A stretch of DNA of 7,275 nucleotides from an uncultured Desulfobulbus sp. (GCA_946539945.1 CAMNHX010000076.1:1-7275), one strand, 5' to 3'. Shown: positions 1 through 5,227, counted from the first letter of the stretch. The notes: generated by a model from the letters alone, not told the origin. Translations and numbers: made by a program.

Positions 1-41
1 AGCCGCAGTTGAGAGAAGCTGGCAAAAAGGAGCTTGCGCAC

Positions 42-515
42 ATGCTGAACCTGATACCGACACAAAAGACACTCCGTCTGGGCCTTGCCGCGTTGATGCT
101 GTTCGCGCTCGCCGCCTGCGCCGGGCGAAACGCGGCGACCGCGCCGCCCGCCCTTCGGACCCAACCCCACACGAAATACGTCCTCTACATCGGCCTGAAC
201 GACGGCGACACCGGCGAGCAGCGCATTTCCACCGCCGAGGCGAAGCGGATTATGCGGGAAATCGGTGGAAAATACGCGGACGGCTTCACCCTCTACGAGG
301 CCGCCGGTTACTGGCGCGAGTCGTCGGGCGTGGAGATGCAGCAGGAGCAGACTCTGGTCTGCGTGCTCATCGACGCCCCGCCCCAGGCCGTGACCCGCAT
401 CATGGACGAGGCTCTGCTGGTCTTCAACCAGCGCAGCATCCTGCTGGAGGTGACAAAAGCGCACAGCCTCCTCTACAATGGGACAGGGAAAGAAGCAGAC
501 TCGGACGATGGATGA
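42..515 (+). CDS. Small outer-membrane-type lipoprotein with DUF3574-like domain
   Basis: A 157-residue lipoprotein. I chose the ATG at 42 because AAGGAG (27-32) lies nine bases upstream; an in-frame TTG at 9 would add 11 polar residues before the signal peptide. The N-terminus has basic residues, then a hydrophobic stretch (about 11-25) ending in a lipobox Leu-Ala-Ala-Cys with the lipidated Cys at 26. Ala at +2 predicts outer-membrane sorting rather than inner-membrane retention. After a Pro/Ala-rich linker, residues about 45-150 resemble DUF3574: a YVLYIGLN strand, a DGFTLYEAAGYWR segment, then a strand-helix-strand. DUF3574 has no known function, and the family match is by eye. The gene converges on the small membrane protein gene at 620-871, with no clear terminator between them. 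Codons are GC-rich, unlike that neighbour. Confidence 0.8.
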   Translation: MLNLIPTQKTLRLGLAALMLFALAACAGRNAATAPPALRTQPHTKYVLYIGLNDGDTGEQRISTAEAKRIMREIGGKYADGFTLYEAAGYWRESSGVEMQQEQTLVCVLIDAPPQAVTRIMDEALLVFNQRSILLEVTKAHSLLYNGTGKEADSDDG

Positions 516-619
516 TATGCAGAATGTGATTTTTGACTTTTGAAGTCGCCAAGCACGGGAGTGCCGTTCTTCTTGAGGTATTCCTTTGCTCTCGCGCTCA
601 CATAATTACTTTGAGAAGA
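473..619 (-). pseudogene. Possible coding remnant, in frame after the stop of the 620-871 gene
   Basis: Immediately after the TGA (622-620) of the small membrane protein, the same minus-strand frame stays open for 48 codons to a TAG at 475-473, overlapping the end of the lipoprotein gene. The first half reads like real protein (SARAKEYLKKNGTPVLGDFK). It is also more GC-rich than the membrane gene it follows. There is no convincing start of its own; a GTG precedes the serine. It may be the tail of a decayed gene or a former C-terminal extension, or simply a chance open frame. I do not recognise the family. Confidence 0.2.
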
Positions 620-871
620 TCAAAACCAATTACACCAATAACTAACACCCAGAAAAAACAGAATGGACAGATTGAGATAATGCAAAAATAAAATCAGAGT
701 TAAACGTCTATTTTTGTCTATTTTATTCATTTTTATAAATTCATCAAGAATATGAAAGAGTTTTGGATTATGTCCTGCCCGAAGGAGGAGCTTGTACATA
801 ATATAGAGCAATAACAAGTCCAGTATCACTATCAGACCAGTAATAAAAGCAAGATACTCGTAGAGTTGCAT
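620..871 (-). CDS. Small two-helix membrane protein, unknown family
   Basis: An 83-residue protein. The frame stays open upstream to 940, but the ATG at 871 is preferred because GAGGG lies seven bases upstream and the extra 23 residues are charged and unconvincing. Two hydrophobic segments are visible: about residues 4-27 (an Ile/Leu-rich run including LIVILDLLLLYIMY) and about 58-80 (LILFLHYLNLSILFFLGVSYW). The connecting loop is basic (KMNKIDKNRR). This predicts an inner-membrane hairpin, but no motif identifies a function. The gene is much more AT-rich than the flanking genes, which suggests acquisition. It has its own promoter (939-968) and a leader of about 60 bases. Small membrane toxins or stress proteins look like this, but nothing here proves such a role. 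Confidence 0.6.
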   Translation of the reverse strand: MQLYEYLAFITGLIVILDLLLLYIMYKLLLRAGHNPKLFHILDEFIKMNKIDKNRRLTLILFLHYLNLSILFFLGVSYWCNWF

Positions 872-920
872 TATCGTGCCCTCAAATCCATGTCTGTCGT
901 CTTGTTCTGTAAAAACGGGA

Positions 921-937
921 AACCGCAAAGTGCGGTT
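921..937. promoter_or_regulatory. Hairpin/palindrome at the predicted start point of the 620-871 gene
   Basis: AACCGC (921-926) and GCGGTT (932-937) are exact inverted repeats around a five-base loop. The predicted transcription start of the minus-strand promoter is near 932, so the palindrome lies at +1. It could be an operator or a 5' stabilising hairpin. A T-run on the minus strand begins several bases after the stem, so a weak terminator cannot be excluded. Confidence 0.35.
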
Positions 938-938
938 C

Positions 939-968
939 AATATGGGTCCATTTTTCGACGCCTGTCAA
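939..968 (-). promoter_or_regulatory. Sigma70-type promoter for the small membrane protein
   Basis: On the minus strand a perfect -35 box TTGACA (968-963) is followed, after an 18-base spacer, by CATATT (944-939), which matches four of six positions of TATAAT. The predicted start near 932 leaves a leader of about 60 bases before the ATG at 871. No other promoter this good was seen in the window. Confidence 0.55.
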
Positions 969-980
969 GCAGCGTGTGAC

Positions 981-1009
981 TGGTGGTATGCTTGAGAAGC
1001 AGATCACCA
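981..1009. promoter_or_regulatory. Interrupted palindrome, operator-like, upstream of the SDR gene
   Basis: TGGTG (981-985) pairs with CACCA (1005-1009), and TGCTT (989-993) pairs with AAGCA (997-1001), all symmetric about base 995. The two arms are separated by unpaired triplets. Ten paired positions in a 29-base dyad are typical of a dimeric regulator site. It lies between the divergent small membrane gene and the SDR gene, about 107 bases before the SDR start. I could not place a convincing SDR promoter beside it. Confidence 0.35.
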
Positions 1010-1115
1010 TATTCTGGAGAAGTATTGGCGTATTGCGGACCCGCGTTGTAGTGTCCCCGACAAGCCGCAAGCAGGCATTTGCGCGGCGCAACATACACAA
1101 TCAGGAGGACAGACG

Positions 1116-1886
1116 ATGGAAGCACAGATGTTGGCAGGCAAGGTGGCGATCATTACCGGCGCGAGCTACGGCATGGGCGAGACCATGGCAACCCTGTTCG
1201 CCGAGGAAGGCGCAAAGGTGGTACTCACCGCACGCGGCAAGGACAAGCTGGACGCGGTGGTGGCGAAAATCAAAGCCGCCGGGCATGAGGCCATCGGCGT
1301 GGTGGCGGACACGAAGTCGCTTGCGGACACTCAAAGAGTGTTCGCCGAAACCATAAAAAATTTCGGCGACCTCGACATCCTCATCAACAACGCGGGCATC
1401 GGCGAGCAGAAGATGATCGACGAGACCGACGACGAATGGGTGCTGCACGTGATGGACACCAATCTGGCTGGTCCCATGCGCTACATCCGCGAGGCGCTCA
1501 AAATCTTCCTGCCCAAAAACGAGGGTGTGATCATCAACATCTCGTCGGTGAACGGCGCACGACCCTTCTGCGGCGCGGCCTACACCGCCACCAAGGGCGC
1601 CCTCAACACCCTGACCAAAAATGTCGCGATGCGGCTGATTGAGACCAAGATCCGCTGCAACGCCGTGGCCCCGGGCGCGACCATCACCCCGGCCCACATC
1701 GCCAACAAGGCGGGTGAGCAGCCCGGCGGCGCGAAGATGCTGGAGTACAGCAAGCATTTTGTCTATTTCCCTGGCCCAGAATGCGAGGCCATGGACCAAG
1801 CCTATGCCTGCCTCTATCTGGCCAGCAAGATGGGCCGGGCGGTGCGGGGACAGGTCTTGCAAGTCTGCAACGGTGGTTTTCTGTGA
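1116..1886 (+). CDS. Short-chain dehydrogenase/reductase (SDR family)
   Basis: A 256-residue classical SDR of normal length, a soluble NAD(P)-dependent oxidoreductase acting on an unknown alcohol/carbonyl pair. The ATG at 1116 has AGGAGG (1103-1108) at a seven-base spacing, so the start is firm. Visible motifs in order are the dinucleotide-binding TGASYGMG (14-21), TAR (38-40) ending the second strand, NNAG (91-94), the active-site Asn 116, Ser 143 in NISSVNG, and the catalytic pair Tyr 156/Lys 160 (YTATK). PGATITP (186-192) follows as the usual PG motif. Arg 40 after the second strand suggests NADP(H) preference, by family analogy. The product ends in NGGFL, the usual SDR C-terminus. The substrate cannot be read from the sequence, and the gene stands alone, so it could serve FabG-like, steroid or sugar chemistry. 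Confidence 0.92.
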   Translation: MEAQMLAGKVAIITGASYGMGETMATLFAEEGAKVVLTARGKDKLDAVVAKIKAAGHEAIGVVADTKSLADTQRVFAETIKNFGDLDILINNAGIGEQKMIDETDDEWVLHVMDTNLAGPMRYIREALKIFLPKNEGVIINISSVNGARPFCGAAYTATKGALNTLTKNVAMRLIETKIRCNAVAPGATITPAHIANKAGEQPGGAKMLEYSKHFVYFPGPECEAMDQAYACLYLASKMGRAVRGQVLQVCNGGFL

Positions 1887-1898
1887 CCGGGTTGGGCG

Positions 1899-2119
1899 GC
1901 AAGTCCCGCCCTTCAGGGCTGGAAAGGAGAGCGCGAAGCGACTTGCTTTTTCCTTGTTTTGGGAACCTTGCAAAATAGCCGATAAGCTGAATTGCCGTTT
2001 TTGTAACTTACCGGTTTTCCTCAAGTTTACCGGTGCGGATGAGCGCCGATTTTGAATTTTTCAAGGTTCCCTTTTCGTCTTTTGCTCCCTCCGGCAGGAC
2101 AGAGCGGTGTCTGCCTGTG
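1899..2119 (+). repeat. Intergenic repeat, copy A (split by an insert)
   Basis: This stretch aligns, in opposite orientation, with 5227-5118. Shared blocks in order (here versus there) are CAAGTCCCGCCCTTCAGGGC versus CAAGCCCCGGCTTTCAGGGC, GCGAAGCGACTTGC versus GCGAACCAGCTTGC, TTTTGCTCCCTCCGGC versus TTTTCTCCCTCTGGC, and GCGGTGTCTGCCTGTG versus GCCGTATCAGCCTGTG. The blocks keep the same order in both copies. Copy A is 221 bases, and removing the 111-base insert leaves 110, equal to copy B. The alignment was made by eye, with small gaps. Confidence 0.6.
1961..2071. mobile_element. 111-base element with terminal inverted repeats (MITE-like)
   Basis: The left end GGGAACCTTGCAAAAT (1961-1976) and right end ATTTTTCAAGGTTCCC (2056-2071) are inverted repeats matching at 15 of 16 positions; the outer ten are perfect. 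Both ends are bordered outside by TTTT, a possible target duplication. The interior has two direct copies of TTACCGGT (2008-2015 and 2027-2034) and no protein-coding capacity. It sits exactly where copy A of the intergenic repeat is longer than copy B. Alternatively it is a palindromic unit of a larger intergenic repeat, or a long hairpin in the SDR 3' end. Confidence 0.45.
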
Positions 2120-2159
2120 GAGAAAAAATGCAGTGGCTTGCGGTGTCGCTGCGCGGAAG

Positions 2160-2187
2160 AAAAAATCAAAGTGGTCGCACGACTTTG
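2160..2187 (-). terminator. Intrinsic terminator of the lpxB-DUF4261 transcript
   Basis: On the minus strand CAAAGT (2187-2182) and ACTTTG (2172-2167) form a six-base stem around a nine-base loop, followed by one A and a run of six T (2165-2160). It lies about 40 bases after the DUF4261 stop, in the correct orientation. Confidence 0.65.
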
Positions 2188-2226
2188 CGTAGGTTGTGCA
2201 GAACGGTAATACATCTCATAAAAAAT

Positions 2227-2985
2227 TCAGTTTTCCCGGCTCTCCTTGAAGGCAATCTTCAAGGTTTCGCCCTCCAGCGCCACGCCAGCACTTTTGCTGA
2301 CAAGGCAACGGTGCGCGTCATTCTCAAATCCTACGGTCTCGCCTTCGTGCAGCGCCCCCCCCCCTTCCAATACGTAGGCGGCCAGGGAGAAGAGAAAGTC
2401 CCGCACCTCTTCCGGGGCAGCCTCGCTGTCCAGGATTTCCATCTCCTCATACCCGTAGGCAAGCATCCCGCAGGTGTAGCCGCAAACCCCCTCCTCCCGG
2501 AGATAGATACCAAACCACACCAGATCACCCAAGGGCAGTTCGCCCTGCCGGGCCAGTTTGGCCTCTTCCAGATACAATTCCGGCTGATAGACCGTGCTGT
2601 TGGCGCAGACTCCCAATACGCCTGACTGCCTGCAGCAGCTTGCCGCAACTTTGACCAGGAGAACGCCACCTGCCAGCAGGTCCTCTTCAAAAGCCCTTAC
2701 TGACACCAGAAGAGCGGCCTGATGCTGCTGGATGCGCTCCGTAGCCTCGCGCCACAGGTAGTTGAGTTGGGCGTAGTACTCCAGTTCCTCGTCCTCAACC
2801 GGGCCAGCCTGCAGCGACACAGAGACCCTCCCCTCTGGACTGTCCCAAACCAGCAGGTCTGGATCAGATACCCAAGATTCCTCTGGAATTGCCCAGTCTG
2901 CCGCCAAATCCCGGCGGAGCTGGTCCCAGTCGCAATGGGGCTGATCCAGCAGAACCATGACCTGAAAGCAGTGCGATTCGTTCAC
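2227..2985 (-). CDS. DUF4261 family protein
   Basis: A 252-residue soluble protein of the DUF4261 family, whose function is unknown. Family-like segments are VMVLLDQPHCDWDQLRRDL (9-27), a central VKVAASCCRQSG, a QPELYLEEAKLARQGELP helix, CGYTCGMLAYGYEEMEILDS, and EEVRDFLFSLAAYVLEGGG leading into the GETVGF...LKIAF end. The protein therefore looks complete. It starts with GTG at 2985, whose GTGA overlaps the lpxB stop; GGAGG seven bases upstream supports this start. It is surely cotranslated with lpxB and is the last gene before the terminator at 2160-2187. Two oddities are a run of ten G within codons for EGGG (2364-2355), where either single-base slip truncates the protein, and an eight-base stem hairpin at the 3' end (2244-2264). 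A role in envelope biology is inferred only from position. Confidence 0.85.
   Translation of the reverse strand: MNESHCFQVMVLLDQPHCDWDQLRRDLAADWAIPEESWVSDPDLLVWDSPEGRVSVSLQAGPVEDEELEYYAQLNYLWREATERIQQHQAALLVSVRAFEEDLLAGGVLLVKVAASCCRQSGVLGVCANSTVYQPELYLEEAKLARQGELPLGDLVWFGIYLREEGVCGYTCGMLAYGYEEMEILDSEAAPEEVRDFLFSLAAYVLEGGGALHEGETVGFENDAHRCLVSKSAGVALEGETLKIAFKESREN
2244..2264 (-). other. Perfect 8-bp hairpin inside the DUF4261 3' end
   Basis: CCTTGAAG (2244-2251) and CTTCAAGG (2257-2264) are exact inverted repeats around a five-base loop. They fall in the codons for TLKIAFKE. It could protect the 3' end of the lpxB-DUF4261 mRNA. It is not itself a normal terminator, because the minus-strand T-run only comes about 18 bases later, after the stop. 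Confidence 0.35.
2355..2364 (-). repeat. Ten-G homopolymer tract in DUF4261 coding sequence
   Basis: The coding strand has ten consecutive G in the codons for Glu-Gly-Gly-Gly-Ala. In the present length the frame continues into the family's conserved C-terminus. Losing one G brings a TAG at 2333-2331, and gaining one brings a TGA at 2326-2324. Either change removes about 40 residues. Such tracts are slippage-prone and are also frequent sequencing-error sites. Confidence 0.7.
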
Positions 2986-4208
2986 GGGTTTTCCTCCATC
3001 ATCTGCAGCGCCAGCGCGGCAGTGCGCTGCGCTGCGCCAGGCTGACCCAAACGGGTTTTCACCTCGTCAAAGCCTGCCAGCATGGCCTCACGGGCCGGGC
3101 TTGGGGTCAAGAGAGGCTGGATGCAGGCCAGCAGGGTTTCTGGCTGCACACGGTCTTGCAGGAGTTCGGGAATGAGGGCCTGGCCCAAAATGAGATTGGG
3201 CAGGGTAAACAGGGGAAGCGTGCGGATGATGAGCTTGGCCAGCCAATAGGTGTGACAGGACAGGCGATAGGCCGCCACAGTGGGTACGCGCAGAAGCGCC
3301 AGTTCCAGCGTGACCGTGCCTGAAGCAGCCAGTGCCGCGTCACAGGCTGCCATCACGCTGTAGCGATCCTGGTCCAGAACCCGGATGTCCAGCCGAGTCT
3401 GGACGGCAGCCAGCCCGCAGGCATCCAGAAGTTCCCGGCTGATGGTGGAAGCCTGCGGCAGGAGAAAAATCGGCGCTGTGGGCAGGCTGGACGCCAGTCT
3501 GGCGGCAGTCTCCAGAAAGACCGGCAAGAGGGTCTGCACCTCTCGCCCCCTACTGCCCGGAAGTAGCCCCACAACCGGGCGGTCCCCTGCCACGCCCAAG
3601 CGCTGCAGCATTTCCTGACGCGGTAGCTCAACCCGAACCCTGTCCAGAAGCGGATGACCCACAAAGTGCGCCTGATAACCGTGGCGCGTGTACAGTTCCT
3701 CTTCAAAGGGCAGGATGACAGCCACGCAGTCCACAAGGCGACCAATGGTGTGAACCCGCCTCTTGCGCCAGGCCCAGATCTGCGGGCTGATATAGTAGAG
3801 AACTGGAATGCCCAGTTTTTTGGCGAATCGGGCCAAAAGGAGGTTGAAGTCTGGGTAGTCGATGAGAATGAGGAGTGCGGGACGGCGCGTCCGTATCCGG
3901 GTGATCAGGGCGCGGCGGGCTGCCAGAATGTCGGACAGGCGGCTGAAGATCTCCACTATCCCCACCACTGCCAAGCGGGCAGCGTCAGCCAGGAGTTCCA
4001 CGCCAGCCACTGCCATTTCCCGCCCCCCCATACCGCAGAAACGCAGGTCTGGACGCTGGGTCTGCAGGGCGCGGACCAACTCGGCCCCGTACATTTCACC
4101 AGAAGCCTCGCCTGCCACGATCATGATTTCCGGCGCTCTACCGCCTTGAGCCTGGACTGCCGCTCCTGCCTCAAGGCAGGCGCTTTCTCCCGGGTTCAGA
4201 CAAGGCAT
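2982..4208 (-). CDS. lpxB: Lipid-A-disaccharide synthase
   Basis: LpxB joins UDP-2,3-diacylglucosamine to lipid X (2,3-diacylglucosamine 1-phosphate), giving the lipid A disaccharide at the cytoplasmic face of the inner membrane (GT19 family). The hallmarks are all present: GEASGE (33-38), GMGGREM (59-65), IDYPDFN (116-122), YYISPQIWAWR (138-148), FVGHPLLD (182-189), LLPGSRGREV (215-224), ASGTVTLELAL (295-305) and LPNLILGQALIPELLQ (336-351). It is 408 residues, longer than the usual roughly 380, because about 28 residues precede the first conserved strand. The ATG at 4208 has a modest AGGTG upstream. An ATG at 4124 would start right at MIVAGEASGE but has a weak site, so the start is uncertain. 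The stop overlaps the DUF4261 start (GTGA). The leader, 4209-4565, holds no gene on this strand. Confidence 0.95.
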   Translation of the reverse strand: MPCLNPGESACLEAGAAVQAQGGRAPEIMIVAGEASGEMYGAELVRALQTQRPDLRFCGMGGREMAVAGVELLADAARLAVVGIVEIFSRLSDILAARRALITRIRTRRPALLILIDYPDFNLLLARFAKKLGIPVLYYISPQIWAWRKRRVHTIGRLVDCVAVILPFEEELYTRHGYQAHFVGHPLLDRVRVELPRQEMLQRLGVAGDRPVVGLLPGSRGREVQTLLPVFLETAARLASSLPTAPIFLLPQASTISRELLDACGLAAVQTRLDIRVLDQDRYSVMAACDAALAASGTVTLELALLRVPTVAAYRLSCHTYWLAKLIIRTLPLFTLPNLILGQALIPELLQDRVQPETLLACIQPLLTPSPAREAMLAGFDEVKTRLGQPGAAQRTAALALQMMEENP

Positions 4209-4267
4209 GAGTCCACACCTGCAGGGCTACGATGTCGATGGGTTCCTGCTGGCAGCCTGACTGTAAT

Positions 4268-4366
4268 GCACACTGCCCAAGCGGGCTTGGCAGGTCCAGT
4301 TCCTTTTGTCAGGCAGGACAGAGTCCGAACCTGCACCTCTGCCTTAAACGCCAAGGCAGGTTTTTT
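4268..4366 (+). ncRNA. Candidate small RNA opposite the lpxB leader
   Basis: A possible transcript of roughly 95-99 bases. A -10-like TGTAAT (4262-4267) precedes it, but the -35 region is poor. A strong 5' hairpin pairs CTGCCCAAGC (4273-4282) with GCTTGGCAG (4285-4293), nine pairs with one bulged C. The 3' end is a textbook intrinsic terminator (4339-4366). No plus-strand gene ends anywhere near, so the terminator needs an explanation. The start is approximate, and transcription is inferred, not seen. Confidence 0.35.
4339..4366 (+). terminator. Intrinsic terminator on the plus strand
   Basis: CTGCCTT (4339-4345) pairs perfectly with AAGGCAG (4353-4359) around a seven-base loop. A flanking T-G wobble pair extends the stem. 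A run of six T (4361-4366) follows directly. The T-run is present only in this orientation, so it ends a plus-strand transcript. The nearest plus-strand gene is the distant SDR gene. Confidence 0.6.
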
Positions 4367-4565
4367 GCTGATGCGGCTTGTGGACTTATGCAGGCAGTCC
4401 CGGCACAGGACCGTCCTTGCTGTTTCTGGAGTCCGTTGGGCCACAGTTCGGATTTTCATGCTTGCCATTGTTTCATGGTGGAAAGAGGACTTTGTCTTGA
4501 CCCCATTCTTGAGACGGGCAGGCAAATTCGCCCTGTATCTGCTGCAAGCAAGCTGTCTGTTCACA

Positions 4566-5075
4566 CTACCTTCTCCGGGATTTTCCGTACTCTTTGATGT
4601 ATTCTTTCATGTCCTCTTTCAAGTCCATGCCTTCGCTCATGATGTTATCAATGTACCAGTCACCGCGTTCAAACACCATTTTGAGGGTGACTGGTGTATC
4701 ATGACCAAAATTATGGACTTTCATGTTCACAGTCGCTTCTGTATTTGAAACATTGACTACTTTCACGTCCGTTATGTGGAGATCATTGGAGAAGTCCTGT
4801 CCCATGACCCAATAGTCGGCATCGAAGAATGGTTCATCTCCTTGTTCTTGTATCTTCTCGACTTTCTTCTTGTTGTCATTCCATGCCTTGGAACAGAAGC
4901 GGCTATCAAAATCAGGGATGGAAGTGTAATCATTTGTCCTGTTGTAAGTAGAGAAAACTGTTTTGTATATGGCTTCCACACGTTGCTTGACTTGTTGTGA
5001 ATCGCCAGTGTTTCCGTATGCTGCAACAGCAAGACTGAAGAAGAGAAGCACAGAGAAAAGCACTGTCTTTTTCAT
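4566..5075 (-). CDS. Secreted DUF3828 domain protein
   Basis: A 169-residue exported protein. Residues 1-21 form a clear Sec signal peptide (MKKT, then a hydrophobic core, then AYG), with cleavage likely around 21-22. The mature part resembles DUF3828, an NTF2-like fold family of periplasmic proteins of unknown function: an opening helix (VKQRVEAIYKTVFSTYN), then DYWVMGQDFSND (88-99), alternating strands (VKVVNVSNTEATVNMKV), and the typical closing strand MVFERGDWYIDNI. Only one cysteine (61) remains, so no internal disulfide. There is no lipobox. The ATG at 5075 is preceded by AAAGGCGG, a modest binding site. The gene is visibly poorer in GC than the genes on either side and sits between the Gfo/Idh gene and lpxB, so it looks like an insertion into an older cluster. 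Confidence 0.8.
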   Translation of the reverse strand: MKKTVLFSVLLFFSLAVAAYGNTGDSQQVKQRVEAIYKTVFSTYNRTNDYTSIPDFDSRFCSKAWNDNKKKVEKIQEQGDEPFFDADYWVMGQDFSNDLHITDVKVVNVSNTEATVNMKVHNFGHDTPVTLKMVFERGDWYIDNIMSEGMDLKEDMKEYIKEYGKSRRR

Positions 5076-5117
5076 TTTTGACCGCCTTTGTGAAAGTATG
5101 AAGACCGTTCAAGCCCA

Positions 5118-5227
5118 CACAGGCTGATACGGCAAGTTCTGCCGCCAGAGGGAGAAAAGGGGCGACGACAGGAAGAAGGGCAAGCTGGTTCGCACTTTCC
5201 TGCCCCGCCCTGAAAGCCGGGGCTTGA
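5118..5227 (-). repeat. Intergenic repeat, copy B (uninterrupted)
   Basis: This is the 110-base counterpart, in opposite orientation, of copy A at 1899-2119, with the same four conserved blocks in the same order. It occupies most of the gap between the Gfo/Idh stop and the DUF3828 start. A GC hairpin, GCCCCG (5202-5207) with CGGGGC (5218-5223), lies near its first end. It has no T-run but could weakly terminate the Gfo/Idh transcript. Where copy A carries the 111-base insert, copy B has only a few bases. Confidence 0.6.

Larger units (their letters stand above)
1887..2226. other. Gene-free interval holding repeat copy A, its insert and a terminator
   Basis: These 340 bases separate the SDR gene (+) from the end of the DUF4261 gene (-). 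They contain the intergenic repeat 1899-2119, the inverted-repeat insert 1961-2071 and a minus-strand terminator (2160-2187). A GC hairpin, GGGCGG (1894-1899) with CCGCCC (1906-1911), follows the SDR stop but has no T-run, so it is not a convincing terminator. No open frame here looks like a gene. Confidence 0.7.
4209..4565. other. Gene-free interval upstream of lpxB
   Basis: These 357 bases lie between the DUF3828 stop and the lpxB start. An open frame crosses them on the minus strand, but its product is a basic, low-complexity sequence with no recognisable domain, and I reject it. On the plus strand there is a candidate small RNA ending in an intrinsic terminator (4268-4366). No strong minus-strand promoter for lpxB was found, although one would be expected here if lpxB is not read through from upstream. 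Confidence 0.6.

Noticed and set aside
1894..1911. GC-rich hairpin just after the SDR stop as its terminator
   Set aside because: The stem is good but no T-run follows; it overlaps the start of repeat copy A and is better explained as part of that region.
1101..2024. Long minus-strand open frame opposite the SDR gene
   Set aside because: It lies antisense to a clear SDR with all family motifs and a strong ribosome binding site; the antisense product is His/Gly/Arg-rich with no domain.
2008..2214. Minus-strand 68-codon open frame downstream of DUF4261
   Set aside because: It crosses the terminator, copy A and the inverted-repeat element; it is best explained as repeat DNA read in frame.
4302..4323. 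Third copy of the intergenic repeat, sharing GGCAGGACAGAG with 2093-2104
   Set aside because: Only one 12-base block plus a short T-run matches; the other ordered blocks are absent, so chance cannot be excluded.
4196..4564. Minus-strand open frame filling the gap upstream of lpxB
   Set aside because: The product is basic and low in hydrophobic core pattern, it overlaps the lpxB start and has no convincing ribosome binding site. A CRDC motif alone is not enough.
3654..4748. Long plus-strand open frame opposite lpxB and its leader
   Set aside because: It is a shadow of GC-rich lpxB; the product has no recognisable fold and no ribosome binding site.
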